From assembly GCA_963971575.1 (NCBI GenBank), contig OZ020611.1:240770654-240834653 (forward strand): a stretch of 64,000 nt of DNA, written 5' to 3'. The position numbers were made by a program, and so were the translations under genes. A model generated the notes under the pieces. The model was given only the letters and a program-made list of their open reading frames with translations. It was not told the DNA's origin and searched no databases. Below are positions 22,245 to 33,719 of the stretch, piece after piece (the stretch's first letter is position 1; every line of letters begins with the position of its first letter). The stretch is from Liopterus haemorrhoidalis (Eukaryota > Arthropoda > Insecta > Coleoptera > Dytiscidae).

Positions 22245-22381
22245 GTGGGTTCGGGAAGCAAACTCAGAGTCACCCTGTTTAACTCTAGACCGTTCGAGAA
22301 AAGGTCTAAACGCGTTTCCTCGAGCGGTCTGGAGTTAAACAGAGGGACTCGGAACACTTCGAGTTTGCTTCCCAAACCCAC
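22245..22381. repeat. foldback element: two-stem inverted repeat
   Basis: The 137-bp sequence folds on itself. Outer arms GTGGGTTCGGGAAGCAAACTC pair with their inverse at the right end, and inner arms GTTTAACTCTAGACCGTTCG pair with theirs, separated by small unpaired blocks and a 20-bp loop. No target duplication identified. It is likely a small foldback transposon, or a transcribed hairpin. Confidence 0.75.
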
Positions 22382-22389
22382 TGTGTCTA

Positions 22390-23950
22390 TGTGACACCAA
22401 GCGAAAAATTAAAGTAAATTGTATAAACAGGATGAAAAGGAACATTTCTAAAAACAATTATTTCTGATGATTCTTATACACTGAAATTTTCATTTTATTA
22501 TGGATTCGGTTTCAAATATTTGGTCTGCAGAAATGTCATGCAATGGGTATACTAATAATTCACTCCAAGCAGGGGCCAACAGAATCTTCATTCTAAACTG
22601 TGATGTCAAGTAATAAAGATTGTGTATTAAATTATTTTCTTGTAATTGAAGTAACTATCTGTGTTTTTTGTGTCTCATTTTTTGCAAAAAGTTAAAATAA
22701 TCTCCCTGTTGCCTTCTGTTTCTATGTATAAATGGGACGTACCCACCATCGCTTTTCTTCATATCGCTAAATATGCATAAAAAAGAGCTAGACGTCTCCT
22801 TCGATTTGACGACATATTTAATAAAATTGAATAACCGTTTACTCCAAATACTTGTATAAACTTTTAGGTTAGATTTGGGTTAGATATAAATGTTGTCAAA
22901 ACCAAAAACGCGCACTTATCACGCCTCCAACCCCACCATGAAATTCGAACTTGTAAATATAACACCACGCCTCTCACCCCTGTCGCGCCTTTGACACTAC
23001 CATGAAAATGATGCATTATTGGGCACTCTAGTTTCCAGTCTGCTGGAGAGATTCCATTCCGACATAGCTAATTGCACTCCTTTTATCAATGTCTTTTTCT
23101 TCTCTCCTTGGAATCCAAGCTCTGAAGGAAGTTGTATGATCTATCGTCCTGGTAAACAGCCAGTCATATTATGAGCGACCTAACGAGTTGTGATGTAGTA
23201 TGGAGTGTTTGTAAATGTTGCAGACCTGTGCCTGTGAGAAGTATGCTAATTCAATGCAAACACACAATGTACAATATAAAACACCGCACACAACACCGTC
23301 TGCACCATGTGAAACATTTCTATGTCAGATCTTATCTACAAAATTATTTTACAAATTGAAAAATTTAATAATTATTTCACAATACTTATTAACATTTTTC
23401 CAAGGATTATTTTGTTGTGTTTCTTTTGTTTGTTTTCAAGTTTTATTTGTGTTATAAATTTTAGAATGTTTGTTTTGTCATTTCAAATATTACTTTCCTG
23501 ACAACTTAAACAGATTTTATAAAAATATTTGTACTGTGTGTATTCGCGGAGAAATTTGATAGTAGTTCACAAGATGTATAAACAAAAATAATGTTTCCAG
23601 GACATTAACTTCTGCCAAATATTATTGGTTCGCATTTCAAACATTACAGACAAATATGGCAAACAAATGTGCTGTAATTAACTAAGTTCGTTCAACTATA
23701 TTTTTTACAGGAGTTCACGACAGGTGCTGGACCTAATTTATAACTAGGCAAACAAGGAATTTTCCAAAGTTTTGATCGTGGGGGCATTTCTAGGATCGGT
23801 CGAAACGTTACGGTTGGCTGAATGAATATAAATATTTTTATCGTACTTCATGGTACTTACTTTGAATTTCAAAGTTAGTATAATATTAGCGGGTAAGTAT
23901 AGTATTACTATTATTATTATTATTATTATTGTACTACTATTTTATATTTT
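22390..23950. other. intergenic sequence without recognised genes
   Basis: Short open frames at 23171-23457 have no recognisable domain. There is an (ATT)n tract at about 23907-23931. No tRNA or element ends found. Confidence 0.35.
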
Positions 23951-23954
23951 TTTA

Positions 23955-24175
23955 GTACTTGAAGTACTTTGTAGTACTTGAAGTATTTTTTAGTACTTGA
24001 AGTATTTTGTAGTACTTGAAGTACTTTTTCCGGTACTTGAAGTACATACTTCAAGTACTTTTCATAAATACTTGTTACTTCAAGTACTTTAAATTTTTTA
24101 CCAGTACTTGTACTTGCAAAAGAAAGTACTAGGTGTAGTATTTGATACTTGGTACTTCAAGTACTTTTCATCAGT
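23955..24175. repeat. tandem array of TACTTGAAGTA palindromes
   Basis: The near-palindrome AGTACTTGAAGTACTTT is repeated about eight times with variable spacers, first in one phase and then inverted after about 24040. It contains no gene. The same TACTT/AAGTA vocabulary is also seen at 23850-23870. Confidence 0.75.
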
Positions 24176-24319
24176 AGTTGGCCCAGCTCTGCTTTGAAAG
24201 AACCTTCCACATAGTGAGTTTCAAGACTTGCGAGCGGATCAAGTCCCTTAAGGTCCGCCAGTCGGTTGATTAGATTTTTTATGACAGGAAGTGTTTGAGT
24301 TAAAGTCTGCATTTTATTA

Positions 24320-24920
24320 TGCACTGCAAAATCTGTATACAACATCGTTACAGGTAACTAAACTTGGATTTATTCGTATGAACTGGAAACTAAGCAACAA
24401 TCTACTGTTTTTGTCTTCCAAGATGAACCGAAACCCACAATAGTTCACGAAGCACTTCCAAGAAATTGATCTTTTGTTTCTTCGGTTGTACTGGACATGT
24501 CACAACCATTCCTTTAGAGGATCGGAGAACAGTAAATGCTGAATGATATAGAACAATTTGTTTTCCAGAAGTCATCGACTAAATCAGGAAAAATAACCAA
24601 AACCTTCGCATCATTCTTCATCATGACAATGCAAGCTCCCACACAGCACGTCTGATTGATTATTTGAATGAGAAAAATATCGAATTAATGTCTCATTGCC
24701 TGTATTCACCTGATTTATCCCCTAATGACTGTTTTTGTTCCCCAATGTCAAACGAAAAATTTTTGGACAACGATTTTCATCAGCTCAAGAAGTTGTTGAA
24801 GCCTTCGAAAACCATGTTTTTGAGATATCAACTTCAGAGTGGAAAAAATGTTTCGAGAATTGGTTTGAACGCAAGCAAAAATATATAATTCTTAAAGGCG
24901 AATATTTTAAAAAGCAATAA
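24320..24920 (+). pseudogene. mariner transposase, C-terminal half
   Basis: It is collinear with 50723-51309 of the longer pseudogene. The translation holds [11 protein letters not shown] (second catalytic Asp), [20 protein letters not shown] with SPND (third Asp) and a terminal [17 protein letters not shown], ending with TAA at 24918-24920. Several frameshifts and stops are present. The left end joins unrelated sequence at about 24320. Confidence 0.8.
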
Positions 24921-24949
24921 AACAGTTTGTTCAAAAAAAATTTTTTTTT

Positions 24950-25101
24950 TTTTTTTTTTTTTTAATTTAATGGCCTTTGCTACTGTGGCAATTAGCCAGG
25001 ACAATTTTTATTCGAGAAAATTTCCATGCCTGGACGGGATTCGAACCCGAGACCTTCGCAACGCAGAGCACATGTGTTACCACTACGCTACGCCGGTCGG
25101 C
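24950..25101 (-). mobile_element. SINE (family A), copy 2, inserted in mariner sequence
   Basis: This has the same tRNA-like head and body as 20275-20433, reading on the minus strand with a long A tail (the T run at 24941-24963). It interrupts the mariner 3' region: GTTTGTTCAAAAAAAATTTT on the left and AATTTTTTTCTTAGTTTTTG on the right are continuous in the uninterrupted copy at 51321-51358. The AATTTTTTT at both sides is the probable target duplication. Confidence 0.85.
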
Positions 25102-25149
25102 AATTTTTTTCTTAGTTTTTGTAAAAACTTGAAATGTATCTCTCGTAAT

Positions 25150-25168
25150 TTGGTTAGGTTAGGTTAGG
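25150..25168. repeat. short TTAGG tract
   Basis: GGTTAGGTTAGGTTAGG is about three and a half units of the insect telomeric repeat. A similar three-unit stretch is at 58996-59008. It is too short to call an interstitial telomere. Confidence 0.4.
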
Positions 25169-25499
25169 TGTCATTGAAATATATTGCTTGGACATATATA
25201 TCCCAACAAAAAACACTGTTGGGACATTTACAGTTCATCTGGTTTCGCAATATTAAGTAATAATAAGTGATGATAACAATATTCTTATATTTCTTAAGTG
25301 CATTGATAATCACCCAACTAAAAATTATAAGCAAAAATTAATTCATGTGCTCAAACGTGGAAATTAGTCAAAGAGTCTAAACGAAAAATTCTAGTTTGCC
25401 AAAAGAGCTTTCTGGAAAATCCGAAGATGAGAAAAAACTGAAAACAACGACATTGAGGCCTAGATCGGAAAAAACTTACCACGAGCGAAGACTATCAAA

Positions 25500-25715
25500 T
25501 GTAACTGGGCAGGCAATGTTATACGAATGCAACTAAGAAGATAGGCTAAAATGTTAACAGAATAAACATCCTACCACAGACGAAAAAGACGAGGCGGAGA
25601 GAAAACCTTAACACTGGCCAATGATTCTGCATGGTAGCAGCATATGACTCAAAAAGCCATAGAACAAACCATGCTCAATTTTATCGAATTTAAGGCCAAT
25701 GCGTTCGAGTAATAA
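25500..25715 (+). pseudogene. LINE 3' coding end (fragment)
   Basis: The frame GNVIRMQLRR...AKMLTE, then KRRGGEKTLTLANDSAW (frameshifted), resembles the C-terminal W.GH..R.....W.......KR.RGRP..RW.D motif of LINE reverse transcriptase proteins. Stops are frequent. No endonuclease or RT core is present. Confidence 0.5.
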
Positions 25716-25719
25716 AGTG

Positions 25720-26765
25720 AAGAATAAACTTACTGAAAAATAATTTTAGCAAAAATCGAATCAAAATAATATTTAAAAAAATCGTTCCTTAATCTGCGCT
25801 TCTTAAATTCGCATTTAATTAAAAAGTAGTATAGCAAATCAAAAAATTAATTAAAAAATTTGTTGCTGGGTTTTATAATTGTATATGCATACAGTATTTC
25901 AACTCTAAGCCTAGCCATTTGGCCAGAATCTTTACCATGCAGACAGCCAGATACATGAGTGACGGTATAAGAGTTTTTTAGTAATGCCAATTAAATCAGA
26001 AAAAGAATTCACACTATTTAAAAAAAATATAGGTCACTTGAAATATAATATTATGAAATATATCCTTTTAGACATGTTATTTGTAACAGAATCTTAAAAA
26101 GATAATTCTCAAGAACAGGAAAACAAAAACCATTAACACTCATATTTTTTTACGACCAGAACGGAAGTACAACACTCAATTTAGATTACTTAATATTGTT
26201 TAAGATTTAAGATCAGTGGCGTTAAAAAATGGGGCATTAGGGGAAACAATTACCGCAGTAAAATATGAAAACATTATATATATATTAAGTATTAAGTATT
26301 TTTTTCGTGTCTCTTGACCTGGGAAAAATAACGCGAGACACCCGAGACCTTCTGTAAAATAATTCTGGAATACTCACTTTAAGAAATCAATTATTTTTAG
26401 AAGTGTACACGTTTAAAAATCAAACATGTTAATAGGGGATAGTCATGATTTTTTATTTTTTTTTATTATATTCCTCTTGTTGCATATACATATAACAGTT
26501 TTGCATTTTTTTTTTTAATTTGAAGGCTTAAAAAAATCATAAATGTATGAAGCGCGCGAAAACCACGTGTGACGTCATACCCTACTTAAGTGTAATGCGT
26601 ACAGCCTACCCAGTGTACAGCGTGCAGCCTACACACTCTGTCGTGAACTAATTTGCTTGTATAACTTTTATAGATTGTGTAAAGTTAGAGTGATTTTAAT
26701 TAAAATAAAGTATAATTATACTTTAAAAACAATTTATACATGTTTACCGAATTCAATTTTATATT
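25720..26765. other. AT-rich intergenic sequence
   Basis: CAGA-family scraps are seen at about 25735-26000 (ATGCAGACAGCCAGATACATG). No gene is recognised in the rest. Confidence 0.35.
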
Positions 26766-26777
26766 AAAATATATAAC

Positions 26778-27904
26778 TAGAGCCCTGCGCGGATAAGCTT
26801 TTCTGTATCCGCATCCGATCCGCATCCACACATCCATGATCCGCATCTGATCCGCATCCGCAGCTTTTGTAAATAACAAATCCGCATCCGATCCGCATCC
26901 GCAAAAATATCCGCACTATCCGCACTACAGGTTTTGCTGTCAGTTTGGAAAGAACTAACATATTTCGCCTGTTTAGGTAATCTCTGCTCTAAAACGCTAC
27001 TGAAAATTTTTGGATTTACCAGCTTATTTATTACTAACCTAACCTAAGGGACCCCAAAAGTTTTAAGGCCTAGATGCGCTAATAACTTATTTAAATCTAG
27101 AGAGAGATAACAATTTTGGTGGGCCTCAGCGTTCTTTTTCGTAGGGAGTAAGTGGCGTGCTGCTTTTTTTAATATTGAATTTTTAAAAAAAATCAGAAAA
27201 GTTACTTGATAGAAGGTGCTTCATATTTTTAGGATCAAGTAATTCTCTTACGCCATTTCGCGCATGAGTTAGGCGTTGCAACTTTTTCAAATAGCAACAT
27301 GTGTCATTTTTCAAATTTTTGGGATCTGCAAGACTTTTTACTTCGGGTAGTATAAAAAAATTGGCAGGGTACATAATAAAATTTTCGAGAAAAAATTATG
27401 TAGGTAAATTTTGGTATTTAAATAAAACTTACTAATCAGTTTTATGTAAAAAAAAACCTTTATCAGATTTAAAAGCCAGAATTAGAGCAGAGGTAGGAAG
27501 AATTACGTCGAAAGTGTACCAGGAAACTTTTGTCCAAAATATTATTTTCTATAATATATTCAATAATAAAAAGAAAGTTAAGTTGATTGTCTCAACTCGG
27601 TCTTGATTATGGACAATTGTCTTAATAAAAATAACATAAAGTGAGATTGAATGCTACAAAATATCATGTATATACAGACAACCGAAAATAACCGAGGACT
27701 GCGTAGTCAGAACACAATTACTTGTTTCTCCGAAAGTAACCGAAGATTTAATGTTCACGCGGATATTGCGGATAAGCGGATATGACATTTAATCCGCATC
27801 CGATCCGCATCCGCATGGTTTAAATGATAATTTATCCGCATCCGCAGAAAAGTCGCGGATATCCGCGGATAATCCGCGGATACCCGCGGATTTGCAGGGC
27901 CCTA
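26778..27904. mobile_element. hAT-type non-autonomous element with ATCCGC arrays
   Basis: The ends TAGAGCCCTGC and GCAGGGCCCTA are inverted repeats flanked by a perfect 8-bp direct repeat TATATAAC (26770-26777, 27905-27912). Both subterminal regions are packed with CCGCATCC/ATCCGC units (about 26808-26925 and 27762-27890), plausible transposase-binding sites. The interior shows no transposase; short open frames there are unconvincing. Confidence 0.85.
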
Positions 27905-27912
27905 TATATAAC

Positions 27913-30065
27913 CTATATTGCAGTATTTCAAATATGCCTCTAACGTTTTGTAATTTCATGTAAACAATTTCAAGTAAAATTCTGACATCTAAATTACATA
28001 AATATTTACATTTTACAGAGTTGCAGCGTTTATTGTTTACATAAAGTTATAGAATACCTAAATGGTTTACTTACAAGTCTGTTTTGACATCACGTATTTC
28101 TCCAGCACTGTAGCATTCATTATTTTTCATATATTCCATGAGCATAAAAGCATCAATGTTGGGTAAATTATATGCGTATATATTGTATGCGTATCCCCTA
28201 TTCTTCCAGATCTGTAGAAGAAGACATCGCTTACGTCTGACGTCGCATGCGTATACCACTACCACTGTCTACTAGTTTACGGCTTTATAGGAGACTTGAG
28301 TTCTGACGTTGCATGAACAAAGCTATACCTCAACCAACAACCAGTGGCGGATGGGAGAAGATCTGTGCAGAGAGAAAGCGAAAGAGAATGGAATGCGAAA
28401 ATAAAAGCGTCTTTTCTGTTAGTCCCACGTGCATTCAAATTGTGTACGCCACGGCTCGCTGATTGAATTATACTATATGTCAAAAAAACAAAACAAAAAA
28501 AATATGTGAACTAATATGAAAAAAATTAAGTGGCTTCGGTTTGACAAATCAATGGCTATCGTAGCTCACCAGTATACTCTTAATAAAAAGTTTATGTATT
28601 ATTTGCGTTTTAATATCTGTTTAACTTGGTTGTATTTATATTTATATAAATGTATAGATTTTAAAGACGATAGTTATTTAATAATTACAATTTAGAGTAC
28701 AAATTTTTGAACATAACCTGAAATCGTGGATCGTATTTATGAAGTTGAGTGTACCTGATAAACGACGACTGCGTTCAACACACACACTCAGGATTTTTAT
28801 TTCCTTAGTTAGACTTTTATTTTTCATAGGTAAACGGTTAAATGATGCACTTGGTAGATGGTAGATTGGTAGATGCAGTTTCACAAATTGGTTTAGAAAA
28901 CATGCTAACTGCAATTTCGGTAATTATAATAATATAATTATCAAAGCTACAATGCTTATATTATTTTTCATATTAGTTTTGTATGTAGATTACATTAATA
29001 TACAGGGTGTTTTTGGAAAGTGTTTAATTATTGTTTAAGCAGTTTTAGCTTTAACTTCTACTACTAGTTTAAGCTTGCAACTTCTTGATTATAAGAGATG
29101 CAGAGAATGTTAAATTAGGAGTCGATTTTTTATATCATAGGTTTAAGGATTGTAAAATGTTAGAATTTATAATTTTGAATTTTGTGCCTGTATTTTTAAT
29201 AATAAATAAAAAAGACCATTTGAGGAAAACTAAGTTTTAATCTATACAGTTTTAAAGTTTTCAGGTGATAGCAACTCTCGCGTAAAATGGATTCTTTTCG
29301 ATTTAGCATTAAATCATTTTGAGATATTTTATAAATCCTATGCAAAAATTTCCGGGAATTCTCGGGACTCATTTCACAGTAAGTCTCGGAAATTTAAAAA
29401 TTGTCGAAAAATCTTACACCTTATCCTCGTTAAAAAATAAAATATATATCATCTTTCATCAAAATTTGAAAATTTGATGGAAAACTAAAATTGTTTCGAA
29501 GCACAAGAACAACTTAAAAGCCCAATGAACAAAAAAAAAAAAAGATTATATATGTATAAGGTAGACAAATGCAAGATGAACTATTATAAGAGTACATAGT
29601 ACACAATATACAGAGGTATATCTCAATGTAACGGGTATGTCTACTCTATTGGCCAATAACAAATCTAAATATACCATCAATATACCGATACGTTCTTAAT
29701 ACATAGTGACATGTCATTCAATCAAAAAACTTCCGCTACTACGCTACTGCGATGACAACATATTGGTTTTTTATGTAATATTTATTTAAATGAAACCATT
29801 TATCATTGTGAGTGTCAAATAAGTTAAAAGTAAAAAGTGTTTTCTTTAAATGACTGTGGATAACATCTGCTTCTCACCAAAATAGCAACATTAGTTTGTC
29901 TAAGTGAAAATCTGAATACTAAATTAAATAAACAAAACATATGTAAAAGTACGCTCTTATCTTGATGATTAATGCTTTCTTGACTCCATGATACACTCCA
30001 TGCCAAATTATTTCACTTGTTAAGCAAAAACAAAAGTAATTAAATTTAAGTTAAATTATTACGTG
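27913..30065. other. intergenic sequence without recognised genes
   Basis: Several open frames of 60-78 codons lie here on the minus strand, none with a recognisable domain. TATACAGGGTGTTTTTGGAA at about 28999 looks like a transposon terminus but no partner was found. Confidence 0.35.
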
Positions 30066-30393
30066 AATTACACTGGTTAACACAATTTTTGTTGACTTAC
30101 ATTTAAGACTTGTTTCTTACTAATTTGGTGCTGTTGAACTCAAATATCTCATCAGTTTTTGCGTACCACATCAGATTTTTGCTCTACAACAAATACATAT
30201 TTTCGGTTAAATAAGGCTTCTATCGCTTAATTTTAGACGTCGATACTGTAATTGGTACAAATTTGGCGAACAATAAGGACTAAATAATTAGAAAATATTC
30301 TTAAAATTTTATTTATAGTGATAGAAAGAAAATGAGAACAGTTTTAATTACATTTTAATGCATTAGAGTGTTGAAATAAAAATACAAAATAAT

Positions 30394-31170
30394 TTAAGGA
30401 TTAAATGGTCGTTTGTAAGATCTTCTGGAGTGCACCATTCCCGATAAGTCTCTTTTAATACTCCAACAGTAGTCAGCCAGTATGTGAGTATCCCACCTTC
30501 CTTGATAACGTCTCTCCATCTCTTTTAAATCCTGTTGGAAACGTTCACCCTGTTCATCACTAACATCTTCAAGATTGACAGGAAATTTGTCAAGATGTTT
30601 AAAAAATGAAGTTTCACGCTCATGTTGCAACGTTGTCATTTTCAACGACCTCCATATAGTTTTTGGCATTTTTATTCCCAAAAAAATTTTTAATGAGCGC
30701 CACGAAAGACTGCCATGCATTCTTCTCCATATCATCCATATGTACAGTGAAATGTGGATCATTCACTAATTTTCTAATTTGTGGTCCATCAAAAATGCCA
30801 GCTTTTAGCTTCTCATTACTGAGACTTTGAAATGTTTCAGATATATATTTGAAACAGTCACCATCTTTGTTCAACGCTTTTACAAACTGCTTCATTAGAC
30901 CCACTTTAATATGAAGAGGGGGGAAAATGATTTTTGTTAGCTCCCCAAAGGTTCGTGTATTATATTTGAGTCTCCAACATTTAAATCTATTCTCACTGGC
31001 CAATTTTTATCTCTCGCTCTGCTGTCCCACAAACACAAAAAACATGGATATTTTGTGAATCCACCTTGTTGGCCAAGTAAAAAGTTTACCATTTTAAGAT
31101 CTAAGTTGTAAAAAGGTCTATAACAAGTACCTGCATGTAAGGCGTTCCTACGAAATATATTGGACAACAA
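30394..31170 (-). pseudogene. transposon-encoded protein of an unnamed family
   Basis: Three overlapping minus-strand frames together give a protein-like series. First comes GQQGGFTKYPCFLCLWDSRA with RDKNWPVR (a CxxC, possibly metal-binding). Then IIFPPLHIKVGLMKQFVKAL and KLKAGIFDGPQIRKLVND, and finally [20 protein letters not shown], then GRW and [10 protein letters not shown]. Frameshifts at about 30960 and 30640 break it. I recognise this as a family of unnamed proteins recurring in insect and other animal genomes. Its place inside inverted ends says it is the element's own protein, possibly the transposase, with acidic residues in the conserved blocks as candidates for a catalytic site. 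No established domain name can be given. Confidence 0.6.
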
Positions 31171-31282
31171 GAACGAAGTTGAAATTAAAGTAGACGTATA
31201 TCAGTACGTGAAAAGGTGTCAAAATACGATAGAACAAAAATTTGACGTGATAGGCAGAAACTGTTAACATTTTTGAAATCTA

Positions 31283-32200
31283 TATGTCACCATATTAGCC
31301 ATACCCTCCAACCACATAGACACTACCCTAGAGACTTTCAATTCGTTCCATAACAATCTTCAATTCACCATAGAAACAGAAAACAATAACACTATCCCTT
31401 TCCTAGACATTTTATTAATACATAACTCAGATGGTACTTTGTCTACCAATTGGTATGCCAAACCTACCAGCTCAGGTCGGACTATAAACTTCTTATCCGA
31501 ACATCCTTATAAACAAAAAATTGCGATTATAAAATCCTATAAACATAGAATTCTAAACTTAAGTGATCCTAAATTTCATAGAGAAAATTTTACAATAGCT
31601 ACTGTCCAACTAATGAAGAACAATTTCCCTAAAACTCTCATTAATACAATTTTTTATAATAATTCTGATAATAATACTAATAACAATATAACATCTAATA
31701 TTAATTCTAAAAACATATATTTTAAATTTCCCTACATAGATAAAATCTCACTTAACATTGCTAAACTATTTAAACCCCTTAACATACAACTTGCATTCTA
31801 CAATCTTAAAACGGTTAAAGAATTATATTCCCAATTAAAAGACCCGACACCTAAATTTCATACTTCTTCAGTTGTCTACCACATCCCTTGCGCAGGATGT
31901 GATTTGGGATATATTGGACAAACCAAACAATATCTACATAAAAGAATTTACCAACATAAAAATAGTTGCCAAGAAAAATATAGAAACAAAAAAGAAAATA
32001 CTGCTCTTAGCACGCATTTCTTTGAAACTAATCACAAATTTAATTTTGAAGAAACCAAAATCCTAGATAGAGTTAAAAATTTAAATAAAAGATTAATAAG
32101 CGAAAGCATAAACATCCAACGAGATAATAAAACGATAAACTTTAAAACCGATTGTAATACGATGAACGCCATCTATTGTAATATCTTTAATAACTTTTAA
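31283..32200 (+). pseudogene. Penelope-like protein C-terminus with GIY-YIG nuclease
   Basis: The frame is open without stops from the insertion junction to TAA at 32198-32200. It begins in the last part of the reverse transcriptase (NNTIPFLDILLIHNSDGTLS, then NWYAKPT), passes a basic linker (KQKIAIIKSYKHR) and an Asn-rich spacer, then enters a GIY-YIG-type endonuclease: YHIPCAGCDLGYIGQTKQYL, then HKRIYQHK and ALSTHFFETNHKFNFE. This order is diagnostic for Penelope-like elements. The 5' truncation removes the catalytic YADD-type RT motif, so it cannot mobilise itself. No internal frame break suggests a young insertion. Confidence 0.88.
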
Positions 32201-32730
32201 CTAAATATTTGCCGTATAGATTTCACTAGTTGCAATTTTTTACCTGTAGATTATTTCGAATTCAGACTTGAATTTTCAGTATCATTCTTATCACCAAGTT
32301 CAACGACCTTATTAACCATGGACATATATACCGATATATTTTATTATTTAACGTTTTATTTTAAAATTATGTGACTTTAACTAGGTATAGTAAAATTTAT
32401 TTATGATTTATTTATTTTTATTTATTTATTTATTTATTTTAAATCAATTTTACGTAACTCATATTTTATTATTTAATGTTATAATTTTAAATTATGTGAC
32501 TAACTAGGTATAACAAATTTTATTTATGTACTTATTTATTTTAGTTATTTATTTATTTATTTTAAATCAAATTTTGCGTAACTCATATATTTTTTATTAT
32601 TTGACTTTTTTATATTTAACTGTATTATCATCTATCTATAACTATTAATTATTCATGTAAACTTAGTACCGACACCATTCAGCTGTAATTTGATAATGTA
32701 TTCATATAACAATATTAATTATGTAATTTC

Positions 32731-32796
32731 TAACTGATTCTAAATCTTTTTAGCTCTGAGGAAGATTTGATTAAAATCGAAACGTAAGCTTAGTTA
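32731..32796 (+). ncRNA. candidate hammerhead ribozyme in Penelope terminal repeat
   Basis: The core CTGAGGA (32756-32762, fitting CUGANGA) is followed by a GATTT/AAATC stem II hairpin and GAAAC (32779-32783), then GTA as the cleavage triplet. AGCT before the core (32752-32755) pairs with AGCT after it (32787-32790) as stem I, extended by TAACT/AGTTA across an internal loop. Stem III is minimal, as reported for Penelope-element hammerheads. Confidence 0.6.
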
Positions 32797-32939
32797 AATA
32801 AACTTTTTTATTTATTTCTACACCTGTCCGACTCCCATAAACTTAACTATTATTTTTGAAATCAGCACCCCAAAATTAGTTAAAAACAAGTATCAGATCT
32901 AAGTCAGCAAAAAAAAAGGTTAAAATTGTTGACCAGTGT

Positions 32940-33238
32940 TATTATACAAAATTCAAGTATTTATTTAAGCTTTTTAATATTAAACTAATGAATATTTCAG
33001 TTTTTGGAATGGATTCTGCTGTAAAAATTAATTGCTTTGAACTGCTGGTATATCTGTTTCTTGGAATTTTAATCTTTCTATCTGTCGGTCTATTTCTCAT
33101 TTTTTCGGTTTATTTAAGTGTTCAAAAGGCAAATCATTGACCGTCGTCCGGTCGATCTATCGGTCTTTTAAAAGAGTTGTACAAGCATATTTATACAACT
33201 CTTAGGAACGCGAATTTATGACTGCTTTCTAGGAATTA
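32940..33238. other. AT-rich sequence with a CAGA-family scrap
   Basis: The end (33172-33210, AGAGTTGTACAAGCATAT and ATACAACTCTTAGG) resembles the CAGA-family segment near AGTTGTATAAGCATGCC, interrupted here. No gene. Confidence 0.35.
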
Positions 33239-33239
33239 C

Positions 33240-33625
33240 TCGTTCATGAGGAAGAATTGAAAATCCCTAGCAGGAAGGAGGCTCAGCGGGTATCCCTGCC
33301 TGCTCAGATAGGTAGGATTCGCACTGATTCCGTCAGTGTAGCGCGCGTGCAGCCCAGATCATCTAAGGGCATCTTCGACTATATTATTGCTCAATCTCGC
33401 TCGTCTAGGAGTCGCTTGTCCCTCTCAGAAGATTTTTGTGTATGCCGGCAGCAAAAAGCGCGAGCATCCAAACGAATGAACGAAGCATGCGCCTGCACCG
33501 AAAAACCGCAACACGACACTTGCCCACACCGGCGAACGGAAGACGCGAGCTTTCGAGATGCCGGGATGTATCACCTAGTTATCAGGCTAGAGTTTCGTTC
33601 GTTATCGGAATTAACCAGAAAATCG
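33240..33625. other. GC-richer island between two CAGA-family fragments
   Basis: About 380 bp have far more G and C than the surroundings, with phrases like AGCGCGCGTGCAGCCCAGA and CCACACCGGCGAACGGAAGA. It separates two parts of a CAGA-family copy (33172-33210 and about 33660-33715). Two overlapping frames stay open through it (150 and 124 codons), but neither shows a known domain. It could be an insertion of unknown origin. Confidence 0.5.
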
Positions 33626-33719
33626 CTCTACCAATTACGAACAACGAACAATTTTCTATCTTCAGCCATTCGGCCACAATTTCTACCGTACAAACAGACA
33701 GACATATGAGTATTTCTTT

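Larger units (their letters stand above)
31281..32851 (+). mobile_element. Penelope-like element, 5'-truncated
   Basis: The insertion is flanked by a perfect 12-bp direct repeat ATTTTTGAAATC (31269-31280, 32852-32863); the empty site is seen in the related element at 36115-36905. It contains the 3' coding part, an AT-rich 3' UTR with TTTATTTATT runs (32400-32560), and a terminal segment with a hammerhead-like core. It lacks most of the reverse transcriptase. Confidence 0.88.
30070..32939 (-). mobile_element. CACTG-ended DNA transposon, copy 1, interrupted
   Basis: Ends ACACTGGTTAACA and TGTTGACCAGTGT are inverted. If the element starts at CACTGG, both sides are flanked by TTA, a 3-bp duplication; CACTG termini with a 3-bp duplication suggest the CMC/EnSpm group (inference). 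Without the Penelope insertion at 31281-32851 it would be about 1.29 kb. A second, shorter copy is at 36115-36905. Confidence 0.75.

Noticed and set aside
25150..25168. Telomere or interstitial telomere
   Set aside because: Only three to four TTAGG units; short GGTTA runs are common in insect DNA.
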